Shown one piece after another: positions 1 through 9,204 of a stretch of 64,000 nucleotides of DNA (its first letter is position 1; each line of letters starts with the position of its first letter). Origin of the DNA: Synechococcus sp. PROS-7-1 (GTDB taxonomy: Bacteria; Cyanobacteriota; Cyanobacteriia; PCC-6307; Cyanobiaceae); NCBI RefSeq assembly GCF_014279795.1, contig NZ_CP047945.1, positions 1,012,572 to 1,076,571 of the forward strand. Direction: 5' to 3'. The notes below the pieces were generated by a model. The model saw only the letters and a list, made by a program, of their open reading frames with translations. It searched no databases and was not told the DNA's origin. The position numbers and the translations under genes are program-made.

Positions 1-119
1 GCGTTGATGCTCCTCCGTGGATCTGCGGCCCAGCCATGGCAGCCATGGCGCAGAGCCGCGACTGAGGCTGCTGCAGTGCCACCGGCTGCCAGGGCGAGAA
101 AGGAGCGCCGGCTGATCAC
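1..119 (-). CDS. Tat-exported protein, N-terminus only (runs off window)
   Basis: Only the first 39 codons are present. A GTG start at 119 overlaps the stop of the upstream gene (GTGA), so the two are probably translationally coupled. The translation begins with a twin-arginine signal: S-R-R-S-F-L followed by an Ala/Gly-rich hydrophobic stretch. It therefore predicts export of a folded protein through the Tat system. The mature part lies outside the window and cannot be identified. A multicopper oxidase would fit the metal-handling neighbours, but that is a guess. Confidence 0.6.
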   Translation of the reverse strand, partial: MISRRSFLALAAGGTAAASVAALRHGCHGWAADPRRSIN

Positions 120-871
120 AACGCACCCCCAGAAGCAAGAGCCATCACTGGCTGAATCAACATCGCCAAACCCATCAGCCCCATGATCAGATTCTCAGCG
201 AAGCTCACCACCCCCAGCGGTGTGCGGGAGTTGCCGCCCACGCAGGCACAGTTCAGTGCCAGGTGATCGACGAACACGGCTTTGCCGACGGAGACCATGC
301 CCATCACACCGAGAAGCACTGCTGTCACGCCAATCACAGCTTCAAGGCCCATACTCTCGGCCGATTGCAGCATCCCAAGTCCCACCAATAGCTCAACAGC
401 GGGATACAGTTTTCCCCAGGCCTGCCAACGCTGCGTGAGCAGGTCATATTTGCGGAAGCTTGCAGCGAATGCCGCAATATCCATCAGCTTGAGCATCGCC
501 AACAGGCAGATCGCCAGGCCCATGTAGCCCCGGATTTCGCCCCCTAATGCCAGGTTGATCAACAGAGCGCTCAGGAACACAGCGATCACTGGTGCGTAGG
601 ACACCTCTGCTGTTTCCGCGGTGACACCAAGCCGTTTCGCCAGCTCGGTGTAGCCCCCAATGCGCTCCGCGCCGGCAAACACCTGCGGCGTGGTGGTCAC
701 ACCGTGGGCATGCTTGAAGGCTTCCACCTCCGCCTGGCTGCGCAGAGGATGATCCTCAAACGGAATCCCCTGGGCGCGCAGGAGCTGAAGCGCGCGCTGC
801 CCCCACGGACAGGCATGCTCGGGCGTCTCCATCCTGTAGAGACGCACAGCGCTGAGTTCCGGCTTAGCCAT
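116..871 (-). CDS. glutaredoxin-MauE-like membrane fusion protein
   Basis: A 251-residue protein with two parts. Residues 1-80 look like a glutaredoxin: a CPWG active site in place of the usual CPYC, and a conserved cis-proline in T-T-T-P-Q-V. Residues about 90-250 hold roughly four membrane segments of the MauE/DoxX type with a C-A-C motif near the C-terminus. MauE-like proteins move reducing equivalents across membranes for disulfide or metal-centre maturation. The ATG at 871 overlaps the upstream DUF411 stop by 8 bp. The missing second active-site Cys suggests a monothiol or binding role. Function in metal handling is inferred from neighbours. Confidence 0.8.
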   Translation of the reverse strand: MAKPELSAVRLYRMETPEHACPWGQRALQLLRAQGIPFEDHPLRSQAEVEAFKHAHGVTTTPQVFAGAERIGGYTELAKRLGVTAETAEVSYAPVIAVFLSALLINLALGGEIRGYMGLAICLLAMLKLMDIAAFAASFRKYDLLTQRWQAWGKLYPAVELLVGLGMLQSAESMGLEAVIGVTAVLLGVMGMVSVGKAVFVDHLALNCACVGGNSRTPLGVVSFAENLIMGLMGLAMLIQPVMALASGGAL

Positions 872-1286
872 CACCCTCCACCGTCTGGAAGGCTTGGGTC
901 CGGCCGGATTCGGTGAAGGTGAACACCGTGTAGCTCTCTGTCTTGAACGGTGATTCCATGCCGGGCGAACCGAGCGGCATACCGGGTACGGCAATTCCGG
1001 CCACCTGTGGGCGTTCCTTCAGCAGCCGCTGAATCGCCGACACTGGAATATGACCCTCAACCGTGTAACCCCCAATCCGGGCGGTGTGACAGGACTGCAG
1101 CTGAGGTGGAACGCCGTAGCGCTGCTTGATGCTCGCAAGGTTGCTCGTCACGTAGTCCTTCACTGTGAAGCCGGCTTGCCTGAGGTGGTCCAGCCAGCCT
1201 TTGCAGCAGCCACAGCTTGGGGAGCGATAGGCGGAAACCACCGCAGGCACAGGTATGGCGGCGACTGGAGGCATCAACAGAGGCAC
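864..1286 (-). CDS. DUF411 family metal-binding protein
   Basis: About 140 residues. It shows the DUF411 signature: an S-C-G-C-C-x-G-W cysteine cluster near residue 25, an S-C-H-T-A segment, and a G-M-P-L-G-S-P-G-M-E block. DUF411 proteins are usually encoded beside copper and other heavy-metal resistance genes and are thought to bind metal in the periplasm. The start is either GTG 1286 or ATG 1274. The hydrophobic leader is short, so the true start is uncertain, but an in-frame stop at 1335-1337 limits extension. It lies 48 bp downstream of the sensor kinase gene on the same strand, consistent with one operon. Confidence 0.85.
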   Translation of the reverse strand: MPLLMPPVAAIPVPAVVSAYRSPSCGCCKGWLDHLRQAGFTVKDYVTSNLASIKQRYGVPPQLQSCHTARIGGYTVEGHIPVSAIQRLLKERPQVAGIAVPGMPLGSPGMESPFKTESYTVFTFTESGRTQAFQTVEGDG

Positions 1287-1334
1287 AGGAGGACGGCGAC
1301 TGCTTCCACCGTAAACACTCCAGTCGGTGGAGAG

Positions 1335-2666
1335 TCAATGGGGTGGCTCAGCCGCCGGAATCTCCAGGGAGAAGCAGCTGCCGCATCCAGTCCTGGAGTG
1401 CACCTGGATTGCTGCGCGATGGCGGACGGCGATGGCTTGCGCGATGGCCAGCCCCAGCCCACTGCCACCCTGGAGGCGTGAGCGAGACGGATCCAGTCGC
1501 GTGAAGCGATCAAAGATTCGGCCCTGCATCTCCTCAGCGATGCCAGGTCCGTTGTCGGTGATTGAAAGCTGGAAATGGCGACCCTGGTGCTTCAGGGAGA
1601 CGTCGATCGCGCCACCTGCTGGGCTGTGCTGCATCGCGTTGCTCAGCAGATTGATCACAAGCCGGCTGAGTTCTGTCTCCGCCCCAAGCACCTTGGCACT
1701 GGACATCCATGACGTGTGAATCAGGCTCACCTGAGCAGCCGCAGCTGTCTCTGAAAAATCCTCCATCACATCGGCCGTGATCTCGGCGAGATCACACACC
1801 GTTGCCGGCTCCCGCTCGCAGGGTCGTTCAAGGCTGGCGAGCAACAACAGGTCGCCGATCAGGTTCTGCAGGCGCCGGCCCTGGGCCAGCACCCGATCCC
1901 AGCGTCCTGTCTCCACCACTGCCATCAAGTTGGCCAGCGGGGTGCGTAATTCGTGGGCCACATCGGCGCTGAACTGCTCCTGTCGCTGATAGGCCTCCAG
2001 TAATGGTGCCATCGCCAATCCAGCCAGCCACCAGCTGGCAGCGCCCATGGCCAGCAGCGCAACGAGGAAGACAGCATGTCCCAACCACACCAGCTGTTGT
2101 GCTTCCCGGTCCAGATCGTTCAGGCTGTGTGAAATCTGAAGGAATCCCCAGACGGGTTCTCTGTTGCTGTTGGAGTGATGCAGATGAATGGAGTAGGTGA
2201 GCCAGCGCCGGCCAGCGGGTTCTTGCGTGAGCTGCCAACCTTGATCAGCCGCTGGCGGGAGCAGGATCGGAGCCCCGGGGGAGCTGGCCAGCAGAGCACC
2301 GTTGGGATCGAGAACACGCAGCTTGTAGCGGTCGGAATCGGTGGCACTGATGGCATGGCGTTCAACCAATGAATCCGGTGCCTTGCAAGGCTCTCCTGCA
2401 ATACAGAGGCCCGGTAGAACCGAAACAAGTGCGGGCGTGGGCCGGGCCGCCTGCGGCAGCAGGTCAGGCTTGAGACTGTCGTGCAGGGTGCCGGCAAGAG
2501 CTTGCAGTTCACGCCGGATGGCGCTGTCCTGGCTCTGCAGCAACAGCCGTCCCATCGCGAACCCCGCGCCGTAAAGGAGTGCACCCATCACCAGCAAGGA
2601 GAGTCCCGCCAGTCTCAATCGAGCTTGAAATAACAGGCGATGCGCTGGCGTTTGGATGGTCATCAC
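1335..2666 (-). CDS. two-component sensor histidine kinase, metal-responsive type
   Basis: 443 residues with the plan of a periplasmic sensor kinase. There are two membrane helices (about 18-42 and 192-215) flanking a roughly 150-residue extracytoplasmic sensor. A HisKA domain follows with the phospho-acceptor His near 238 (A-H-E-L-R-T-P-L). The HATPase domain has N-box N-L-L-S-N-A and G-boxes D-N-G-P-G-I and G-S-G-L-G-L-A. The ATG overlaps the response-regulator stop by 4 bp. It resembles cyanobacterial RppB/NrsS kinases, which sense redox or nickel. The signal here is not decidable, but the divergent RND cluster points to a metal. Confidence 0.9.
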   Translation of the reverse strand: MMTIQTPAHRLLFQARLRLAGLSLLVMGALLYGAGFAMGRLLLQSQDSAIRRELQALAGTLHDSLKPDLLPQAARPTPALVSVLPGLCIAGEPCKAPDSLVERHAISATDSDRYKLRVLDPNGALLASSPGAPILLPPAADQGWQLTQEPAGRRWLTYSIHLHHSNSNREPVWGFLQISHSLNDLDREAQQLVWLGHAVFLVALLAMGAASWWLAGLAMAPLLEAYQRQEQFSADVAHELRTPLANLMAVVETGRWDRVLAQGRRLQNLIGDLLLLASLERPCEREPATVCDLAEITADVMEDFSETAAAAQVSLIHTSWMSSAKVLGAETELSRLVINLLSNAMQHSPAGGAIDVSLKHQGRHFQLSITDNGPGIAEEMQGRIFDRFTRLDPSRSRLQGGSGLGLAIAQAIAVRHRAAIQVHSRTGCGSCFSLEIPAAEPPH

Positions 2667-3367
2667 AGCAACACCGCAGCATGCGGGTTCAGCCGATACC
2701 CCTTACTCGGTATGGTTTCAATCGGAGAAGCAAGCCCATGAGAAGCAAGCTTGCGCCGCAGCAATCGCACCTGGGCGGCAACAACATTGCTGATGGGATC
2801 CTGCTGCAGATTCCACAGTTGGTTGCGCAAGCGTGAGCCGGAAATCACCTCACCGGGGTGTTCCAGGAAATAGCTCATCAGTTGCTGCTCTTTCGTGGAG
2901 AGCTCAATGCAAACCTCAGCTGCGGCTGTTGCCACGAGCAACTGCCCCGCGGCGAGATCCAGCCGGAAGCAACCGGCTTCCAGGAGCGGCGCCCGATAGC
3001 TGGGCTGTCGCCGCTGCAACGCCCGTACCCGTGCGAGCAGCTCCTCCATCGCGAAGGGCTTGCTCAGATAGTCGTCCGCGCCGGCATCCAGGCCCTCAAC
3101 CCGGTCGGCTGTTTCGTTACGGGCCGTGAGCAGCAAGAGCGGTAGCGCCAGGCCCCGCGATCGCGTTCGCCTGCACAGATCGAGGCCGCTGAGCTCCGGG
3201 AGCATCCAATCAAGAATTCCCAGGTCGTAGTGGGCCTGATCACTCCCCAGAAGCACCCAGCCGTCCTGACCGCTGACGCAGTGATCCACCACATGGCCCT
3301 GGCCCTCCAGGACTGCCTGGATGGATCGCGCTAGATCCATCTCGTCCTCCACCAACAGGATCCGCAT
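2663..3367 (-). CDS. OmpR/PhoB-family response regulator
   Basis: About 234 residues. The receiver domain has the acidic pocket V-E-D-E, a phospho-acceptor Asp near residue 53 (L-D-W-M-L-P) and the conserved Lys (L-S-K-P-F). A winged-helix DNA-binding domain follows, ending P-S-K-G-Y-R-L. Start ATG 3367 or 3373 (two in-frame Met codons 6 bp apart). It is first in the minus-strand operon with the kinase and transcribed divergently from the RND genes. A direct repeat of the OmpR type at 3420-3437 in the shared upstream region is a plausible binding site. Confidence 0.92.
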   Translation of the reverse strand: MRILLVEDEMDLARSIQAVLEGQGHVVDHCVSGQDGWVLLGSDQAHYDLGILDWMLPELSGLDLCRRTRSRGLALPLLLLTARNETADRVEGLDAGADDYLSKPFAMEELLARVRALQRRQPSYRAPLLEAGCFRLDLAAGQLLVATAAAEVCIELSTKEQQLMSYFLEHPGEVISGSRLRNQLWNLQQDPISNVVAAQVRLLRRKLASHGLASPIETIPSKGYRLNPHAAVLL

Positions 3368-3419
3368 GGGCATCGGCGTGGCGGATCAACAGGGCACAGA
3401 TCTTAGTGAGGGCAGTGGA

Positions 3420-3437
3420 TTTCATCTGTTTTTCATC
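3420..3437 (+). promoter_or_regulatory. direct repeat, candidate response-regulator box
   Basis: TTTCATC at 3420-3426 is repeated exactly at 3431-3437, giving an 11-bp centre-to-centre spacing. Tandem heptamers one helical turn apart are the usual target of OmpR-family dimers. The site lies between the divergent regulator gene and the RND operon, about 45 bp upstream of a TTG start at 3481. If it is the operator, the start of the adaptor gene must lie downstream of it. Binding is inferred, not shown. Confidence 0.5.
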
Positions 3438-3480
3438 CCGGTTGTGCCAACTTCCGCCTATCCAGTGCTTCCCCAGGCCT

Positions 3481-4056
3481 TTGCTTCCCCGAATCCTGCA
3501 GCTGGCGGCCAGCGCCAGCCTTGCTGCCACAGCCTTACTCGCAGCGCCCATCGCCACGCCCCTGGCCCTGGCGCATGTGGGCCATGGCGATGAGTTTCAG
3601 CAGCAGGGCGACGCACGCCAGGTGCGCCGCAACGCCGAAACCGATGCCCTGTTGGGGGTGGCCACGGCAACGCCGGAAGACGGGCCGGATGGGCTCTCGG
3701 TTCCCTCCACTGCTCTAGTCGATGCGAATGGCAAGCCACTGCTGTTCGTGCAAACCCAGACCACCTACGACCCTGTTCTCGTGGTGACGGGTTCCAGACA
3801 GGGTGACCGGGTTGTGATCACCGAGGGCCTTGATCCCACCGACGAGGTGGTGATCTCTGGCGCCCTCTCGCTGTACGCCGAATCGAAGAAGACACCACAG
3901 GCTGAGCCGGCAGCAGATAACAAAGCCGCTGCGCCACAGGACAGCGCGACGGCGAGCCCGTCCGCTCTACCCATTCCCGCCCTGGCAGCTGGCGCGGTTG
4001 TCGTACTCACCGCTGGGGCTATCTGGCTGAACCGCCGCAGGAAGACGGATGCTTGA
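3481..4056 (+). CDS. shortened RND periplasmic adaptor-like protein
   Basis: About 191 residues from TTG 3481; GTG 3406 and 3415 are alternative starts but would bury the direct repeat. It opens with a signal-like hydrophobic stretch and then A-H-V-G-H-G-D-E-F, as I recall it at the start of cyanobacterial RND adaptors. It then passes almost directly to the C-terminal membrane-proximal domain (V-P-S-T-A-L-V-D-A-N-G-K, then E-G-L-D-P-T-D-E-V-V). A final membrane helix with a basic tail follows. The lipoyl and hairpin core of CusB/CzcB is missing. The stop overlaps the pump start by 8 bp. It may be an internal-deletion relic or a small anchored accessory subunit. Confidence 0.6.
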   Translation: MLPRILQLAASASLAATALLAAPIATPLALAHVGHGDEFQQQGDARQVRRNAETDALLGVATATPEDGPDGLSVPSTALVDANGKPLLFVQTQTTYDPVLVVTGSRQGDRVVITEGLDPTDEVVISGALSLYAESKKTPQAEPAADNKAAAPQDSATASPSALPIPALAAGAVVVLTAGAIWLNRRRKTDA

Positions 4057-7000
4057 GCGGTTGCTCAACACAACGCTGCGGTTTTCGATCGCACGCCGCT
4101 GGCTGATCGTTGCCGCCGCGGTGGTGATCAGCCTCTGGGGCCTGCTGGCGGTGAGCCAGATGCCCCTGGATGTGTTTCCCCCCTTCGCGCCGCCGCAGGT
4201 GGATGTGCAAACCAGCGCCGCTGGGCTCTCACCGGAAGAAGTGGAAACCCGCATCACGCTGCCGATCGAATCGGCAGTGAATGGCATTGCCGGGGTGGAG
4301 ACCGTGCGCTCCTCCTCCAAGCCGGGTTTGTCGATGGTGCAGGTGGTGTTCAACCAGAACGCCGACATCTACCGCGCCCGCCAATCCGTGGCGGAGCGGC
4401 TGCAACAGGTGAGCGCCCAGCTGCCTACCAATGCAGATCCCCCCGAGCTCTCCCCGCTGGTGTCGCCTCTGGGCACAATCCTGCAGGTCGCCTTCACCGT
4501 GAACGGCGATGGCGCCACATCGCTGATGGATCTGCAGCAGCTGGTGTTGCGCTCCTATCGCCAGTCGATCCTGGCGGTGCCCGGCGTCGCCCAGGTGACG
4601 ATCTACGGCGGCGATGAGCAGCAATTTCAGGTGCTCCTTGATCCCCAGGAGCTGCAGGCTCAGGCTGTCTCGCTCAAGGCGGTGATGGAGGGTGTTGGCT
4701 CGGCGATGGCCACCAGCCCTGGAGGCTTTCTGATCGGGGGTGGCCAGGAGCGGTTGATTCGCCCCTTGGCTCAGGTCACACAGGTGAGCGATCTGGCGGA
4801 TGCGGCGGTGAAGAGCGAGCAGGGACGATCGGTGCTGCTCTCAACACTGGGAGAAGTGAAGCGCGGTGCAGCGCTCAAACGCGGTGACGCCAGCTTCAAC
4901 GGCAAGCCAGCTGTGGTGCTGATGGTGACCAAGCAGCCCGATGTGGACACCCCCACGGTGTCCCGGGCAGTGGAGCAGCGCTTGGCCGAGCTGAACCGCA
5001 CGCTGCCGAGCGATGTGCAGGTCCAGACCACATTTCGTCAGAGTAATTTCATCGATAGTGCCATCCGCAATGTGAGCGAGTCGCTGCTCCAGGGGGTGGT
5101 GATCGTTTCGGTGGTGATCGTGCTGTTTCTCATGAACTGGCGCGCCGCCGTGATCAGCCTCAGCGCCATTCCGCTGTCACTGCTGATTGGCCTGATGTTG
5201 ATGAAGAGCCTGGGCCTGGGCATCAACACCATGACCCTGGGTGGGCTGGTGGTGGCGATCGGTTCGGTGGTCGACGACTCGATCGTCGACATGGAGAACT
5301 GCTATCGGGGGCTGCGCCGCAACCGGGCCAGCGACACGCCCAAATCGCCCCTGCAGGTGGTGTTCGACACCTCGGTAGAGGTGCGCCAGCCCGTGCTGTT
5401 CTCCACCGTGATCATCGTGGTGGTGTTTGCGCCGATCTTTTCGCTCACCGGCGTAGAAGGGCGCATCTTTGCGCCGATGGGCCTGGCCTACCTGCTGTCG
5501 ATCGCGGCCTCCACCCTCGTAGCGGTAACGCTCTCTCCCGCGTTGTGCGCCATCTTGCTTGCGCCTGCGGAGCTGCCAGAGGAGAACACCTGGCTGGCTA
5601 ACCGGGCTGAGCGGCTCTACCGGCCAATCTTGGATCTAGCGCTGAGATCACCGCAGCGCGTGCTGGCCATCGCTCTGGCGCTGATCGTCGCCACCACAAC
5701 GATCCTGCCGGCACTGGGCCGGGTGTTTCTACCGGAATTCCGCGAACAATCGCTGGTGAGTTCGATGGTGCTCTACCCCGGGGTGTCACTGGAGATGACC
5801 AACCGAGCGGGGCTTGCACTGACCCGTTCGCTGCAGAACAACCCGTTGTTTGCATGGGTGCAGGTGCGCACGGGCCGCGCCCCCGGTGATGCCGATGGGG
5901 CCGGCGTGAACCTAGCTCACGTGGATGTGGAACTGAGCGATCAAGCCATGGCCAATCGGCCCGCTGCCATTGCCGAGCTGCGGCAGGCTTTTTTAAAGCT
6001 GCCCGGTGTGGCGCCCAACATCGGCGGCTTCATCTCGCATCGCATGGATGAGGTGCTCTCGGGGGTGCGCAGCGCGATTGCAATCAAGATCTACGGCACC
6101 GATTTAGGCGAACTGCGCCGCATCGGTGAGGCGGTGGAGAAGGCCATCAAACCCATTGATGGAGTGGTGGATCTGCAGTTGGAACCGCAGCTGCCGATTC
6201 CCCAGGTGCAGATCCACTACGACCGCCCGCTTGCGGCGGCGCTGGGGCTCACGGTGGAGGAGCTGTCGCAAGCAGTGGAGATCGCGCTCAACGGCAAGGT
6301 GGTGGGCCACGTGGTGGAAGGGGGTGTGCGCAGCGATGTGCTCGTGCAGCTTCAGGAGAATGCTCGCCAGAACCTGGAGGCCATCCGCTCGTTGCCGGTG
6401 GCCTTCAGGTTCTGGCATGACCGTTCCTCTCGGCAGTGTTGCCTGGGTTGAGGAAGGTCTGGGGGCCAACATCGTCAACCGAGAAGATGTTTCCCGCATG
6501 ATCGTGGTCTCCACCAACGTCAGCGGCCGGCCCCTCGGCACTGTCGTCAAAGACATCCAGCGCACCATTGCCCGTGAGGTGCCACTGCCTCAGGGCTACA
6601 CGATCCGCTACGGCGGCCAGTTCGAATCAGAAGAACGGGCAACCGCGTCTCTGGTCTTCTACAGCGCTGTTGCCGCAGTGGTGATCGGTGTGCTGATGGT
6701 GATTTCGGTGAAATCAGTGCCCGCCACAGTGGCGATCATGCTCAACCTGCCCCTGGCCCTGATCGGAGGTGTGGTGGCGGTGTTGCTCACGGGAGGAGTG
6801 CTATCGATCGCCTCGTTGATCGGCTTCATCACGCTGTTTGGCATCGCCGTGCGCAATGGGTTGTTGCTGGTGGACAACTACAACCGCCGCCACGGCGCAG
6901 GGCAACCCCTGGGCGAGGTGATCCGTGAGGGAAGCCTGGAGCGCCTCAACGCCATCCTGATGACAGCCCTCTCCTCGGCACTCGGAGCCTTGCCTCTTGC

Positions 7001-7181
7001 ACTCGCTTTCGGGGCCGGGAATGAAATCCTGCAACCGTTGGCTGTGGTGGTGCTCGGTGGATTGACCACCTCCACGGCCCTGACCCTGCTGGTGCTCCCG
7101 GCGCTCTATGCACGCTTTGGCCATTGGCTGCTGCCCGCCCGCGACGGTTCGGCGTCGTCTCTTGCCTCTCTCCCGTCATGA
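4049..7181 (+). pseudogene. CusA/CzcA heavy-metal RND efflux pump, frameshifted
   Basis: Two overlapping frames encode one HME-RND pump. 4049-6451 gives the first 780 or so residues, including the P-L-D-V-F-P start of the porter domain and the paired aspartates of TM4 near residue 408 (V-V-D-D-S-I-V). The rest continues in the next frame from about 6411 to 7181. Removing one T at 6410/6411 restores R-S-G-M-T-V-P-L and a protein of about 1,043 residues, the normal family length. An ATG at 6417 could allow a separate C-terminal product. Such pumps export monovalent or divalent metals by proton antiport. The frameshift may be real decay or an assembly error. Confidence 0.85.
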
Positions 7182-8347
7182 ACCTGAGCCTTAACCACCT
7201 CACGCATCACCTGCGCCAACCCGGCGTGCTTCTTCCTCTGGCGATCTCCGCATCTCTGCTGGTTGGAATCGGTGTGGGTCGCCAGAGCAGCCGGCCGGTC
7301 TCTGCGCCATCGGTTGCGGCGATGGACCGTGCGGATGCCAATGGCAGCGTGGCTCTCAGCGAAGACCAGCTTCGGCGATTGGGATTGACCACTGTTCGCC
7401 CCGAACTGAGCTCGGGCACGGAACGTCCGATCACTGGTTTTGTTGAAGCAGCAACATCGTCGCGCTCAAGCGTGGGGATGCCTGTGGCGGGACGTGTTTT
7501 ACGTCTGATGGTGTCACCGGGCACCCGTGTTCGTGCTGGCGAACCGATCGCAGAAGTCCAAAGCGCTGATGCGGCTGCTGTACGCGCCGATGCCGATGCA
7601 GCGCAGGCCACGGCGCACTCGCTCGCATACCTGTACCGCCTTGCCGAACCCATGGCACGGCAAGGTGCACTCTCGACCCAGGAGCTGGAAAGCCGCCGCA
7701 TCGCCAGCGTTACAGCCGCGACGACAGCCAGGGCAGCCGCTGCCAAGGCTTCAGCGCTAGGGAAGCCTGATGATTCAGGGCGTCTGTTGATTCGCAGTCC
7801 AATTGCCGGTCAGGTCACTGCTGTGAGCACCTCACCCGGTGCCGTCCTGTCTGTGGGGGAAGACGTGGCCCAGATCAGTGATGTCACAGGGGGTGAGCTT
7901 CGCTTCCTCGTGTCACCGGGACTCGCCACGAACATCAGGACCGGACAGCTGCTGCGCGTTCGAGCGGGAGCTCAGACGCTGCAGGCACGGGTGATCGCTG
8001 TGGCACCTGATGCGCAAACCGCCGGGCGCGTGATGCTGCTCCGCGCGCAACCTATTGATGCTCAACTCCCACCGATCGGAACAGCTATCACGGCCTTTGT
8101 GCAGATCCCATCCTCCGAGCAACGGTTCATTGTTCCGCAGGATTCCATTGCCCTGATCAATGGATCACCGGTGGTCTTTCGCTATCAACGGGGGGCTGTG
8201 GAACAGGTTGCTGTGGTGGTGGCCCAGCAAACGGCGGGGCAAGCGGAAATCCTTCAGGGTGTTCGTCAAGGTGATGTGCTCCTGAGAGGCAACACGCAGA
8301 TGTTGCGCAACGCACTGGATGCTTCCAAGGACAGCAGCCAGAACTGA
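7178..8347 (+). CDS. CusB/CzcB-like RND periplasmic adaptor (membrane fusion protein)
   Basis: About 389 residues from ATG 7178, which overlaps the pump stop (ATGA). An N-terminal membrane anchor (about residues 15-35) precedes the lipoyl half-motif (G-R-V-L-R-L-M-V-S-P-G-T-R-V). An Ala-rich alpha-hairpin region comes next, then the second lipoyl half (I-R-S-P-I-A-G-Q-V) and the beta-barrel and membrane-proximal domains, ending G-V-R-Q-G-D-V-L-L. This is the standard adaptor that links an RND pump to an outer-membrane channel. No outer-membrane factor gene is in the window. Confidence 0.88.
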   Translation: MNLSLNHLTHHLRQPGVLLPLAISASLLVGIGVGRQSSRPVSAPSVAAMDRADANGSVALSEDQLRRLGLTTVRPELSSGTERPITGFVEAATSSRSSVGMPVAGRVLRLMVSPGTRVRAGEPIAEVQSADAAAVRADADAAQATAHSLAYLYRLAEPMARQGALSTQELESRRIASVTAATTARAAAAKASALGKPDDSGRLLIRSPIAGQVTAVSTSPGAVLSVGEDVAQISDVTGGELRFLVSPGLATNIRTGQLLRVRAGAQTLQARVIAVAPDAQTAGRVMLLRAQPIDAQLPPIGTAITAFVQIPSSEQRFIVPQDSIALINGSPVVFRYQRGAVEQVAVVVAQQTAGQAEILQGVRQGDVLLRGNTQMLRNALDASKDSSQN

Positions 8348-9175
8348 GTGAAGTTCAGCAACCCGATCAAACCGATGGCATCCTTGAGATGCGGTCAACT
8401 CTCTGGCTTCGCTGCGGCCGTGCTGTTCGGATGCAGCGCCCCACTGATCAGTACGTTCACGGCCAGCGGTTCGTCCCTGAGCATTGCCGGGTTGCTCTAC
8501 GCAGGGACGACTCTGGCTCTGGCGATTGTTCGGCTGATGAAAGGCCGAACCCAGGATGAAAGCCCCCTCCAACGGCGTGATGCGCCTGCCTTGGCTGGGT
8601 TGATCCTTCTGGGCGGGATCGTCGGGCCCGTTGCCCTGGTTCACGGCCTGGCGCGGTTACCAGCCGCATCGAGTTCACTGTTGCTCAACCTTGAGACCGT
8701 CTTCACCCTGGCCATCGCTGTTCTGGTGGGGCGTGAACATCTCGGCAAACGCGGCGCTGCGGCAGCAGCGCTCACCATCGCTGGGGCCATCGTTCTTTCG
8801 GATGGATCACTCGGCGGTGTCAATGCCACCGGAGCTGCCCTGATCGCTCTGGCGACCCTGGCCTGGGGGATCGACAACAACCTCAGCCAACGCCTGAGTC
8901 TGCGCGATCCGATTCAGATTGCCACCGTCAAGGCACTGGGTGCATCGCTGCCCATGCTCGTTCTTGCCTGGGTCCTGGGGCATCCCTTTCCACCTGCCGC
9001 CGTCTGCGGGCCATGGATCTACCGCTGGCGACGGTTGGCACTGTGCTGGGTGCACGGCGATCCGGGAATTGCACCTGCAACGATCTCCAGGCCACGATCC
9101 GCGGCAAGCTCACCGAGATTCAGCAGCGCGTCCACGAACTACAGAGCCTGGAAGCCGAACTCAACACGATGCTGA
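8348..9175 (+). pseudogene. truncated EamA/DMT transporter with foreign tail
   Basis: GTG 8348 follows the adaptor stop directly; ATG 8375 is an alternative. Residues 1 to about 217 form a DMT-type membrane protein with the first EamA repeat and part of the second. After H-P-F-P-P the reading becomes Arg/Ser/Trp-rich and loses all hydrophobic segments. At that point (about nt 8995-9000) another frame shows the tail of a MerR-type regulator. The last three or so membrane helices expected for a family member of about 290 residues are therefore gone. Substrate unknown. I read this as a deletion relic, probably non-functional. Confidence 0.7.
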
Positions 9176-9204
9176 ACACCTGGGAGCGCTGCGGCGGCCG
9201 TTGA
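9001..9204 (+). pseudogene. C-terminal fragment of a MerR-family regulator
   Basis: In the frame of ATG 9013 the translation gives R-L-R-A-M-D-L-P-L-A-T-V, like the helix after the MerR winged HTH. It continues with a C-T-C motif and a heptad-like helix rich in Glu, Leu and Gln, ending in a Cys near the terminus (E-R-C-G-G-R). This matches the dimerisation helix and metal-binding end of metal-responsive MerR proteins. The DNA-binding N-terminus is absent; the sequence upstream is the DMT gene in a different frame. Most likely a deletion fused two neighbouring genes of a metal island. Confidence 0.6.

Noticed and set aside
6417-6451. Programmed ribosomal frameshift in the RND pump
   Set aside because: No known slippery sequence or stop-codon context at the junction; an indel is simpler.
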